This document shows positions 45,742 through 56,278 of a stretch of 64,000 nt of DNA, piece after piece. The position numbers and the translations under genes are program-made. The DNA comes from Buxus sempervirens (Eukaryota > Streptophyta > Magnoliopsida > Buxales > Buxaceae): the NCBI GenBank assembly GCA_947561395.2, contig OX387182.1:8232595-8296594 (forward strand), given 5' to 3'. Under the pieces are notes generated by a model. The model made no database searches, was not told where the DNA came from, and saw only the letters and a program-made list of their open reading frames with translations. How positions within the stretch are numbered: position 1 is the stretch's first letter; every line of letters starts with the position of its first letter.

Positions 45742-45898
45742 AAAGAAAAAAGAAAAAAAAATAGAAAAAAAGCAGAAAAAATAGAGAAAAAAAACAGGGA
45801 AAAATAGAAAAAAAGAAGAAAAGAAAAAAAAAGAAAAGAAAAAAATAGAAAAAAAGAGAAAAAGAAAAAAAGAAGAAAAGAAAGAAAAAAAAAGAAGC
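45742..45898 (+). repeat. Purine-only tract (GAAAAA-rich)
   Basis: About 155 bases of almost only A and G with scattered T, upstream of the hairpins. It marks the end of the antisense-gene insert, because homology to element 1 resumes right after it (from about 45905, matching 9280). Confidence 0.8.
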
Positions 45899-45942
45899 AA
45901 ACTTGTGCTACAATTCTTACTATTTTCTCAAAAATCCTATTC

Positions 45943-45994
45943 TTGTCTCGAAATCCACCTCACAGCCACGAGAGCTCTATGGAATTTGGGACAA
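45943..45994 (+). other. Hairpin D upstream of the polypurine tract
   Basis: Arms 45943-45959 and 45978-45994 pair over most of 17 positions, with two G-U pairs and three mismatches. The loop TCACAGCCACGAGAGCTC keeps the conserved core. It is the homologue of hairpin B in element 1. Confidence 0.65.
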
Positions 45995-46091
45995 CTTTGG
46001 GAAATGTGCCTGGTCAAAAGGATGATATCCGCTCAATTTTCAACTTGGTTTGATAAAAAAAAATCAGTTTTTCAAAAATCCTATTTTTGGG

Positions 46092-46136
46092 CTTAAAATC
46101 CACTTCACAGCCACAAAGGGCTCGGTGGAATTTAAG
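46092..46136 (+). other. Hairpin E upstream of the polypurine tract
   Basis: Arms 46092-46104 (CTTAAAATCCACT) and 46124-46136 (GGTGGAATTTAAG) pair at all but one position, counting one G-U. The loop TCACAGCCACAAAGGGCTC is 1 nt longer than usual and has lost the GAGCTC palindrome. It is the homologue of hairpin C. Confidence 0.65.
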
Positions 46137-46295
46137 AACTCTTGGAGAGATGCCCCCTTAAAGTGAGGGCCTTTTTGGCAAATCTCCACTCAAAAATTGT
46201 TTTCTACAAAAATTGAATTGAACCGAGCAAATCATGCTCAAGGGAATGCAATTTGGGCTTGTCTACTCTTTGCAGCTCACTGCTTCGCAGCTCCC

Positions 46296-46310
46296 ACAAA
46301 GAGGGGCAGT
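46296..46310 (+). other. Polypurine tract of element 2
   Basis: ACAAAGAGGGGCAGT stands directly before the TG of the 3' LTR. Element 1 has the same tract with one change. Confidence 0.82.
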
Positions 46311-48582
46311 TGTAGACACCCCAAATTGCACAAACAATCATCAAAAATCATTATCTCCTGGAAAGCCAGCACAGAATTTGAAGAAAATGAACTTTTACCT
46401 GTATCCGGATACTCAATCCGGATACAAGTACTCCATGTATCCGGATACTCATACCGGATACATGTGAGCCTTAGCGTATCCGGTATCATGTACCGGATAC
46501 CTTAAGGCACTTTGTTATCCGGTCTGATGTACCGGATACCTTAAGTTTGCTCAAAATTAGGGTTTTCCGAGAGCTTTTCACTTTTACCATCATGTCCCTC
46601 ATTAAATGAGGGGAAATCGCGGAAATAACCTTAGGGTTTAGGTTGGAGGGGTTCTAGACATTAATTTGTGTCTGCCAATGACCTTAGCCCTTGCCTATAA
46701 ATAGGAGCCTCCTCCTTGAGCAAATGGCACACAACTCTTGTTTTGAATTCTCGCAAAGAAGAACTCCAAGAGAAGAAGGAAACTGCTGTGGAATCGCCTC
46801 CAGCACTCAGGTAAGCCTCAACTTTTCTTTTTATTTTCTGTCTTTACATTCCTAGATCTAGATCTCTTCTTCTACCTTTCTGTAGTATAAAGCCTTGTTT
46901 GTATGTGTGGAAATCCTTCCCCGGCTCAAAGTATCTCAAGACTCCCCTAGCCGTAAAACGTGAAGGCGGATCTAGGAGAAACGAGACTGGGGATTGACCC
47001 TAGTGCTAGAACCTATGTAGCATAAGGCCTTTTTGATTGATTGTAAACCGTTCCATATTCAAAGTACCCTTGATTATCTTAAAGAGAACAGAGGGAAACG
47101 ATAATGGAACGGAACCCTAGGCTATGCTAGAACCTATTTTATTGAATCTATATGCATGTGTATGGATCTTGCTAGGTTTTTTTCACTTTTGCACACATAT
47201 CACTATTTTGGCGGGATAGGCTCATATTTGGGGTTTATTGCATTTATTGTGATAAATCTCAAATAAATGGCCTCAATCAATTCTGGAATGCCTTTCGGAT
47301 GATTTTGAAGTATTTGTGTTCATCTTACACGAATTTCATTTTTTATCAATTTTCGGATTTGGTTTTTACTCAAAAGTGGCTTAGCTTGACAGCACCTGTA
47401 CCCCTACTTCGGACGTCCGTAACTTCATCGTCCGGATGAATTTTGGGGTGATTCCAGAACCATGGGAAAGGTGAGGCTGTCTAGTTTATGTCCACCAAAT
47501 TTCATGATTTTCTATCTAGCAGATTTTTGACACCTTTCTGTCGAAGTTGAGTGGACAGTTCAGGTCCAAGTACAGAACTTGTCACTTTGACGGACCGCCA
47601 TGTGTTCGTTTTAAGTCCGATTCGAGTGATTTTTATTTCTGAGTACTCCTTTATGAGTCTATTTTCAAATCCAGTTGGTTTCATAATTTTTGAACTCCAT
47701 TTGAATTATTGGTAGCCGATTTACTCAGAACTGCTCATTTGCATTTTTCTGGGTAAATCTGTGATCTTCGGGGCCTGTTCGGGAGACCACCCAAGGCACG
47801 TCCGAAGGGATTTTTGTATGAGGCTAGTTTCTATGGAAATATGGCCATACAGACTTCAATCACACTAAATTTCACGGATTTCTATGTAGTGGATTTTTCT
47901 AGACAATTTTCCAAAGTTGCCCACTTACCACTTTTAAAAATCCCCAACAGCAACTTCAAAGGAGCATAACTCCTAGATTTTTCATCGGAATGAAGTGAAA
48001 TTTTGCATGAGACTCTTGTTTACCCTAATCTTTCAAATGGATTTGGTTTGGGTCAATTTAGAATCGGATTTGAATGATTTCAAGGCAAATGGTATACTTT
48101 TTACCAAATTTTCCGAATTTGATTTAACTTGGTTTTGAGCAATTTGTGCTTTGATTTCCATCTTTTGAGATATTCCAGAAATGATATTAACATAAGAGAG
48201 GATCTAAAATCTATTTAGATCTTCATGTGAAAATATCATACATTAATCCTTTTTCAAGGTTTTCTATGATTTTTAGCAAGCTTTCTTACTTTATTTTTTG
48301 CATGAACATACACTTGGCAACCACTTCATGTGGATGAATGGGGGTGCCTAACACCTTCCCCCGTTCATAATCTAATCCCCTTACCCATCTCTGGATTTGA
48401 TTTTCAAGTAGGATTATTTTTATCCTAGAATGTTTCTTTTGGCTATTTTTGCATACTTTTGAATCTTTGGTGTCCATTCTCACCCCAAAATCATGAATGG
48501 TGGCGACTCTCCCAATTTTTGCGTTGAGCCCGTGTGTTGACGGAGGGACGATCACTCCGGTGATTTTTTCCCATGTCTCACA
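46311..48582 (+). repeat. 3' LTR of element 2
   Basis: 2272 bp, nearly identical to the 5' LTR. Palindrome cluster from 46401, TATA box 46696-46703, splice donor near 46812. It is followed by ACAAC and no primer-binding site. Confidence 0.95.
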
Positions 48583-48587
48583 ACAAC
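48583..48587 (+). repeat. Target-site duplication ACAAC, right
   Basis: Matches 26151-26155. Reading across without the element gives CTTGTATGG-ACAACACGAATGG-ATTCC, against CTTGTATGG-ATTCC in the paralogous block at 58466-58479. Confidence 0.92.
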
Positions 48588-50230
48588 ACGAATGGATTCC
48601 ATCTCACTATTACCCTACTTGATCAAACATTGTCTTAGTCATAGAGGTGATGGTATAGTTGGAAGCCTATTGCATCAATTATAGTTATAATAAATGCTAT
48701 AAATATATAATGTGTAATGCAGTGTCTAAAAACCCGACAGGTCTGGTAACTCGGAAGCTTATCTATCCGAGTAATTATGGGTAATTAGGTTGAGTTACCA
48801 GCCTTGTTATTATATAAAAAAAGTAATATTTTAAGAAATAATTGAGAAATATATTATAATTTAATGAGTTTTTATCTAAAACCTGGTTAATTGACTAGTT
48901 TAGATTTTGGGATTTATTCTATAGAACTCTCAACTTACACTGTCCGAGTAACTCAGGCGGGTATTCCGAGTTATTCACTGGTTTTTAAACAATGGTGTAA
49001 TGTCAATCAATAGAGATCATGTAAAAGCAATATTCAAAACTTAGGAGAAACATCACAAGACTATCAAATAGATCCTGGCATGTTTGGATAGGATTCAACA
49101 AAACGGATGATAAAGGTGGATGATGAAATATTTTTGGGCAAAATCGGGCCAATGGAGAAGTTGCTAAACATAGTATGGAAGCTAAGGCCCATATATGGAC
49201 TAATTTTGAATAGTCATATGACAATATTAAAGAGAAAAATTACGAAAGAGCAAAAAAGTTGGTTCCTCTTAAATCCATAAAAATCAAAGAAAAGAGTTCA
49301 TGCAAATGACAATATATATCTCTGTAGATTTATCACAAGTAACTTCTATTTTTTGAAAAATTGTATGGCTTCAAATGATAATAAGGAGGCAATTAGTGAA
49401 CAAATAGTTCTTGATGGAGTGGCAAGAGTTGAAGACTTCTCTAATACAGAGCTTCTTAAAGCGCGTGATTTAGTGATGGTTGATCGAAGACATTATGAAT
49501 TTCAGTTGAAGACTTCTCTAATACAGAGCTTCTTAAAGCGCGTGATTTAGTGATGGTTGATCGAAGACATTATGAATTTCAGTTGAAGACTTCTCTAATA
49601 CAGAGCTTCTTAAAGCGCGTGATTTAGTGATGATTGATCGAAGACATTATGAATTATTCTCATGTCTTCTAGTTAAGATGAGGGAAAATTGAATTATTCT
49701 CTTTCTTTATTTTATTTTAAAGGGAGCCATTCCTCTCAGTTACGTTTGGTCAATTTCACGCGTCAGGGTAGTCATCGTTTTGGGAAATATAAGATTTTCA
49801 TTGATTTGACTGGCTTTCAAAGGATTCAAAATTCCTCCTATAGTTGAAGACAAGATGTAACGTGTGAGGTTGATAACTAATCACGGTTTAGCAAATTGCG
49901 TGCCCGGCAAGCCAGCGGTTCTCCAATACCGAAGTCACCCCCTAAAGGATGAGTGTCGTCATCCCAAAGACCTAACTAACTAACTAGGGGCCTACCAAAA
50001 AAAAAAAAAATTAACTAACTAACTAGGGACGAAATGGTGGAAAAAATCCACTATCAAAAAAAAAAAGAAATGGTGGAAAAAGTCGTAGATGAAATGGACT
50101 TTATAGGATCAGCTTTGTAATCAACATACAGGAGCGTTGCGTTTGACTGACTTTTTTGCTGAAAAATTTCAAGTTTTCCAAATTAAATATTGAAATTGGC
50201 CGGTACATGTTCTCTGAAATATCTCTATGA
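48588..50230 (+). other. Upstream region of the intact kinase, part of a segmental duplication
   Basis: Colinear with 58471-59770 upstream of the broken paralogue. Differences: the Helitron in the other copy, and about 500 bp present only here (about 49205-49720) that includes a 77-bp triplication. No other gene is supported; the 65-residue frame at 49353 runs into the repeat. Simple A runs lie at 49999-50012 and 50057-50067. Confidence 0.6.
49427..49657 (+). repeat. 77-bp tandem repeat, three copies
   Basis: Copies start at 49427, 49504 and 49581, beginning AGTTGAAGACTTCTCTAATA. They are almost identical; the last has GATGATTG for GATGGTTG. It lies inside the insertion unique to this block, so it arose after the segmental duplication or was brought with the insertion. 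Confidence 0.93.
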
Positions 50231-53200
50231 GTGATCACAAGGTTTGCAGCAATGGTTACCAGAAGCAGGTGGGTGTTCTTCCTTTCTATTGTACTTATGT
50301 GCCTGGCAAGAACCGGTTTCTGTGTTGGAGATACCATTGCTTTCGGCGAGTCTCTCTCTTCCGACCAAACCCTGACATCTGAAGGTAATGTTTTTGAACT
50401 GGGTTTCTTCAGAATGTATGGCTCCAGCGACATCTACCTAGGCATCTGGTACAAAAACGTCTGGGAAAAAGTTGTCGTTTGGGTAGCCAACAGAGATAAA
50501 CCTCTCACTAACTCATCTTCCTCTCGCCTAATCATCTCCAAAGAAGGTAATCTACAGCTCATGGAGTCAGAAATGCAAGTGTGGTCAACTAATCTAACCT
50601 CTAAGATTGAGAATTCCACAGTAGCAGTTATTCTTGCCGATGGAAATCTTGTTTTGAGAGACAGGTCCGAGTCATCTGGTTTCATTTGGCAGAGTCTTGA
50701 TTACCCAACTTGTGGTGTATTAATTCCAGGTGCAAAACTTAGGTTTAACAAACAAACCAAAGCATCTCTAGTCACTACTGCATGGAAAAGTTACACAGAT
50801 CCAAGAGAAGGGATGTTCTCTCTTGGGATAGATCCAGATGGACCCCAACTTTATTTAGAGTGGAACAAGTCCCAAAGGTACTGGACTAGTGGACCATGGA
50901 ATGGACAATTTTTCAGCCAAGTTCCTGAAATGAGAATAAAGGAAACCTTCAATTTCAGCCTCATCTCCAATGAGAATGAAATCCTCTTCACATATTATGT
51001 TAATGATACTTCCATTTCCTCTATACTTTTGCTTGCTGTGACAGGGGATATCCAGCTAATAACCTGGTTAAAAGGTGTTTCAGAACAACATGTGTCTTGG
51101 TCTCGACCCATGCAGAAGTGTGAGATCTATGGTGTATGTGGAGCTTTTGGTACCTGCCTTCGGCAAGACTCAATCTCTTGCACATGTTTGGATGGTTTTG
51201 AACCACACTTTCAGCCAAATCAAGGCTTGTCTGGTTGGTCTAAAGGTTGCGTCAGAAGAACCCCTTTGCAATGTGAGAACAAAACTTCAAGAAGCGGGCA
51301 GGATGACAGTTTTTTGCCAAAGTCCAACATAATATTACCTGGAAATGCACAAGCATTGACCGTTGGTAGTGATCAACAATGCAAATTTGCTTGCTTGAAC
51401 AACTGTTCTTGCACTGCTTACGCCTATGACAATGGTAAGTGTTCAATATGGAATGGAGAATTATTCAACCTGCGGCAATTGAATGACAATGATGGAAGTG
51501 ATATCTATGTCAGACTTGCTGCTTCCGAGCTTCCTAGGCATAGAGCTGAAGCTAAGGCTAAGAAACCACTATGGTTGATTGTAACATTGCCCACTATACT
51601 AGCGATGCTTATTTTGTGTTTCTTCATATGCTATATGAAAAAGAGAAAGCTCAAACAAACAGGTAAGCCTCACAGTCATAATGTCTATATCAATTTCTGC
51701 ATCTTTATTATCTCTTTCCTTTCTTTGTTTCTTCCCCTTTGGTGAAGATCTTCAATATCATGAGTGTCCTTATTTGAATCAGGGGAAACAGAAACAAGCC
51801 AAGACCTGTTATTGTTTGATATGGGTACAGCCAATAAAGGAACCGATGGCAATTACGAAGGCACAGATAAGCCCCTGAAAGGAGGGAAACAAGATGTCAA
51901 GTTGCCGTTTTTCAGTTTCTCAAGTATACTGGTAGCTACTGATAACTTCTCCGCTACAAATAAGCTTGGAGAGGGTGGCTTTGGACCCGTTTACAAAGTA
52001 AAACTAAATTCCTTAAAACCTTTTCAAGAAAAATATTGATGCTATATTTTGTTCTCTTGGATCAAATACTTGAAACAAAAACTCAAACATTTTCACTTAC
52101 AGGGTAGATTAATGGATGGACATGAAGTAGCACTCAAAAGGCTCTCAAGACAGTCAGGACAAGGATTAATTGAGTTCAGAAATGAGATGTTACTAATTGC
52201 ACAATTACAACATAGGAATCTTGTTAGACTTCTAGGATGCTGCATGGAAAGAGACGAAAAGATATTGATCTATGAGTACATGCCCTACAAAAGCTTGGAT
52301 TCTTTACTCTTTGGTCTGTAGTTCTCCATGCTAAAAATTTTATTGACATTTTTTTCCTTTTCTGATTGTCTAGTAAGTTTGTCCATACGAACCCCTTTCC
52401 CTTTTATTTTCCTTGTTTATTCTTGGATGCAAAAATATTTAATTCATTCATTATGCTATATAATTAGTGTTAGGAGCTTTCTATTTACATCTCTAGTATT
52501 AAAATTTGTGACAGATCCAATGCGACGACAACTATTAGATTGGAAAAGGCGGGTTCAAATTATTGTAGGGATTGCTCAAGGTCTTATTTACCTCCATGAA
52601 TATTCCAGATTAAGAATCATTCACAGAGATGTGAAAGCTAGTAACATCCTCTTGGACGGTGACATGAACCCCAAAATATCGGATTTTGGTATGGCAAGAC
52701 TTTTTGGAGGCAACAATTCTCAAGAGAACACAAACAGGATTGTGGGGACATAGTAAGTAGAGATTACATTCATAAAGCACACACTCACATTTCCGGAAAC
52801 AACAATAGAAATATCCACTGTAGCTATTGACATTCCTTTTTATTGCTGCAATTCAGTGGTTATATGTCCCCTGAGTATGCTATCAAAGGCCTCTTCTCAG
52901 TCAAATCTGACGTCTTTAGCTTTGGAGTGTTGATGCTAGAGATCTTGAGTGGTAAGAAGAACTCCGGATTCTGTCATCCTGACTCTCTTAATCTTCTAGA
53001 ATATGTAAGTGACTGGAATGAAACTAATCATATTCTTAATGCTAAACTAATACTTTATGCAATTTCGTTTTACCATCATTTTCCCTTGTTGTGATTTTGT
53101 ATTGCCTCAGGCATGGGAGTTGTGGAAAACTGATAGGGGATTGGATTTGATGGATCCATCATTGTCTGATCCACCTTTGTCACCTCTAACATTGAAATAC

Positions 53201-53413
53201 ATTCAAGTGGCACTTTTGTGTGTTCAAGAAAGTCCAACCGACAGACCTACCATGCTTGAAGTTTCCTCAATGTTAAGTAACAAATCTGCACTACCTTCAC
53301 CTAAGGACCCCGCTTTTTTAATTAGTAGAAAAGATTCAGATCCAAATTCACAAGGAATTGTTCCAATTAATTTTTCTTTGAATACTATAACAGTTTCGAT
53401 GGAAGCCCGTTAG
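50231..53413 (+). CDS. G-type lectin S-receptor-like serine/threonine kinase, intact, 848 aa (copy 2)
   Basis: Six exons: 50231-51662, 51783-51997, 52103-52313, 52515-52752, 52857-53004, 53111-53413; the total of 2547 nt is in frame, with the classical S-domain kinase exon sizes (211, 238). Domains: signal peptide (start at 50231 or 50252), bulb-type lectin with [10 protein letters not shown]-locus glycoprotein domain, EGF-like Cys cluster, PAN domain ([16 protein letters not shown]), membrane helix near residues 440-465. The kinase has [24 protein letters not shown] and MSPEYA, all intact. Such receptors sit in the plasma membrane and act in defence or recognition signalling; the ligand is unknown. 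It is the only working copy of three here. Confidence 0.92.
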
Positions 53414-54399
53414 CATTGTCCCTTTTTCATTATTTTTTTCGCTGCCCTAAAAACTCCTGTTAACATTCTTGTATATATTTTGTATTTTCATATATAAGTT
53501 TTTCTTGTAATCTTCACTCCATTTCAGGCTATGATCTTTTCTCTATGTTTGTAGTTTGTCTTTTTTCCATACAGTTAAGCTACTCCAATTATCAGTAGTT
53601 TAACAAAATCCAAAGCTGATTGAACCAAATGATCTAGCCTATTGATGCAACTCAATTGAACCAATGCCCTCTGCATCTCATTTGAAGAATTTCAAATTTA
53701 TGACATCAACTGAAATTCAAGTCAAGAAATATAAATGGTCAATTAAACCATATTCCTGCCCCAGCATGTCACATTCTTAGCCTGATGCTTCTTACAGATG
53801 ATTCAGCTAGTGTTTCTCTTGTAAGCTAACTAATCACTGATGTAGACTTGACCATGACATTTTCAATTGGATGAACATAGTAACTGTTAGTTATTCCAAA
53901 GATTTGACCTGAAAAAACTAGCTTTTCCTCATCAGAGACATTTAGGATTTTTCTAAAGAGATGAGGTAGGTTAGTTTCTATGAAGAAGGATCAGAAAGCC
54001 ACGGCAGTTATGATTCCAATGCAAGATTTCAATAAAAACTAAACACTTTCCGTTGCATACATGCATGAACACTGAATTCCACATAAGTTCTAACAATCAA
54101 AAACACTGAACACCCCAAACGATTTTCCCTCTTATCATTTTCTTCAATAATTATGCCTTCTGAAGAACAATTTCATTTTTGTAGCAAGAGAATCTTTCTC
54201 TATGAACAGATTCCTCGATTTCAGATTTCTTTTTCATCCCGCCATGCATACAACTGTACACTAACTGGAAATCTTACTTCACATTGTTGAAAATCTATTG
54301 AATTTGATCAGAAACAAGGCCTAATACAATCTCAAGAGAGAATCTGCCAATCATGTCCTCCTTTGCCTTCCTGCCTTTGCCACAAGGTTCCTCAGGACT
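53414..54399. other. 3' flank of the intact kinase, no gene seen
   Basis: AT-rich DNA without supported coding or repeat features. It separates the kinase from the glycosyltransferase fragment. Confidence 0.5.
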
Positions 54400-54525
54400 G
54401 TTTTCTTCCATTTCCATGGAATCTATAATGGATCGACCCCAACCTTCTGCCCTTGATGGAATTACAAATGCATCGACTGCCTTGTACATTCTAGACAAAA
54501 CCGGAGCCCATCCATTGAAATCAAA
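54400..54525 (-). pseudogene. Fragment of a GT4-type glycosyltransferase gene
   Basis: The minus strand encodes MYKAVDAFVIPSRAEGWGRS, which matches the conserved donor-binding block of plant group-1 glycosyltransferases (AADAFVLPSRGEGWGRP-type, recalled from family knowledge). Only about 40 residues are recognisable, in a 114-residue frame (54295-54639) whose ends do not fit the family. It is probably an exon scrap carried by rearrangement or capture. Confidence 0.55.
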
Positions 54526-54851
54526 TATACCAAAAAAAGGGGGATAAAGTATAGAATTCACGAATGAAAGATTAAAAGAGAACCTCTTGAAAAATGTAGA
54601 AAGAGAAACTTTTGATATAAAAAAAATGTCTCTTGGCATGATCTTACAAAATTAGACCTGGCTTAGAGATGAAATTCTTGAAAATTAAATAGGGAAATTT
54701 ATTTTTAAAAAATCACCTTTTGGCTTATATTTATAAAGCAGTCCATGAAAATCCCACTATCAGAAAAGGATCACTTTTAAAAAATAATTACCCGGTAGGA
54801 TCACATGAATAACTTATTTTTAAAAACTCGCCTTTTGGCTTATATTCATAA
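54526..54851. repeat. Spacer with a diverged direct repeat
   Basis: Two copies of about 45 bp containing TTATTTTTAAAAA and CCTTTTGGCTTATATT lie near 54699-54745 and 54812-54852. No gene is seen. The segmental duplication starts at its right edge. Confidence 0.5.
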
Positions 54852-55074
54852 ATTGCATCTTTTTTCAATATGAAAGCACAAGTTAGGGTTGTGAATGATT
54901 GTTGTGTCATACATAAATGTTTAAGAGAATAACAACCTGATGATCTTTTGTTGCACGGAGTGATTGAATAGATGCTGAAGAATCTAAACCAATCCCTGAG
55001 CCAGGGAGAGTTTGATGTAATTGGGAGTGTTCATGTTACTAATGGATGACACTCTTTTGTGATAATTTAGCCTG

Positions 55075-55077
<3 letters not shown>

Positions 55078-55114
<37 letters not shown>
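55078..55114. repeat. (TA)n tract, left border of the pararetroviral insertion
   Basis: A pure TA run, continuous with the TA run at 58085-58111 on the other side of the viral DNA. In the paralogous block the same place has only about 12 bp of TA. Confidence 0.88.
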
Positions 55115-55116
<2 letters not shown>

Positions 55117-56278
55117 CAACAATGGTATAATCCCAACTGACGATCCAGGCAAGCTTTAAATGAAAAAAGAAATGGAAAAGACATGGAAAATGGTTAAGAT
55201 GGGGCTTGGTATTCTTGTAGAGCTTGGCAAATAAGGAGAATCCTTGCAGACTTTCCTCTGGGAGGTTATCTGGAATGGGGCCAAAATGAGACCACCATTG
55301 GAGGAACCAGGCTGGAATTGTTTCAACAAATTGATGCTTGAAAAATATGAGCCACGAGTGACTCGTAGGCCTAAGGTAAAATGTATTGTACCAGGCTGAG
55401 GTATAGTCCCAATAATTGTAAAATTGAGGCTCAAAGGTTTGGGAGAGTCTTCTGGGAGTGAGAGGATGGGTTCCCCAAGAATACAGATTGTGTACTTGAA
55501 GGATCTGACATGTGGAATGGGTAACATAAGGCTCGGGTCCAGAGCCTGGATAATGCTTGATCAAAACAGATTTTGTATCAACTAAAATAAATTCATAAAA
55601 TTTTTGAGTCTTGTTTGTAAAACCACATGGAAATTCTTGTTCGTTTGAAGTATTGTGATTGTGAAAATAATTTTGAGCACACTGATCTGGGTCAGGGTGA
55701 TAAAGCTCTTCTTCAATAGTTAAAACTTGTAAAGTACTTCTTGGTTTTAACAAATAGTTTGATTGGTTTGCTGAAAATGATTTTGCCGAATTTAAAGGTG
55801 CGGGACCAGGTTTGGTCGCCACAATTTGACTTGAAGCTGAAGGTCTTGCCAATTGTTTGCCTTTGTTTTTCTTGACTACTTCTTTGAATGGCTGAGAATC
55901 TAGAGCTAATTCCTTAGATTGCTCTAATTGAAGTAATTGAATTCTCAAATCTTCTTCTTGTTTTTCTGCATCGGCAGCCCATGATTTTGCTTGGAATTGG
56001 TTTTTTGGTGAGACTTGTCTGACAGATGTATTGGATCTTGTACTTGTATTGGAGGAAGGTTGAGCTTGGATAAAACCAACTAATCTTTGGGCTGGACTAG
56101 TTGATTGGGATGCATTTGGATCTTGGGCAAATTGGGCATACGATTGAGGCGTAGTGTATTGAGGTTCTGATGTCTTGGATTCTTGGGCTTGTCTTGCTTG
56201 CTGGGCTCTGGTGACTGGATTGAGCTTAGGAGGGATGGTTTGAAGTTTCCTTGGCATCTTGGCCCTGAAGGAATTCAC
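55115..56278 (-). pseudogene. Pararetroviral 3' ORF of unknown function
   Basis: The open frame starts at 56278 or at the second Met, 56257, and overlaps the end of the RNase H frame. It runs into the TA repeat, so its natural end is lost. The N-terminal half is Gln/Ser/Pro-rich with a Lys-rich segment; the C-terminal half is rich in Trp, Tyr and Phe (NYWDYTSAWYNTFYL). I know of no function for it. The frame is otherwise undamaged. Confidence 0.6.

Larger units (their letters stand above)
26156..48582 (+). mobile_element. Complete Ogre/Tat-type Ty3/gypsy retrotransposon, element 2 (22,427 bp)
   Basis: Order: 5' LTR, primer-binding site, 3-kb leader with a minisatellite, gag-protease, pol, non-coding spacer, antisense gene 1, antisense gene 2, hairpins, polypurine tract, 3' LTR. 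LTRs of 2275 and 2272 bp differ by about four substitutions and one 3-bp gap as read by eye, so insertion is recent. At a commonly used plant LTR rate of about 1.3e-8 per site per year this is well under 0.5 million years. A 1-nt deletion in pol makes this copy defective. Dual RNase H, a tRNA-Arg-type primer-binding site and great length fit the Tat/Ogre lineage. Confidence 0.95.

Noticed and set aside
26156-48582. Reading element 2 as a recent endogenous retrovirus with an envelope gene
   Set aside because: No membrane-anchored envelope-like frame exists between pol and the 3' LTR; the genes there are antisense, spliced and plant-mobile-domain-like.
49427-49657. Three 77-bp repeats as a possible CRISPR-like array
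   Set aside because: Copies are directly adjacent with no spacers, in a plant genome; a simple tandem repeat.
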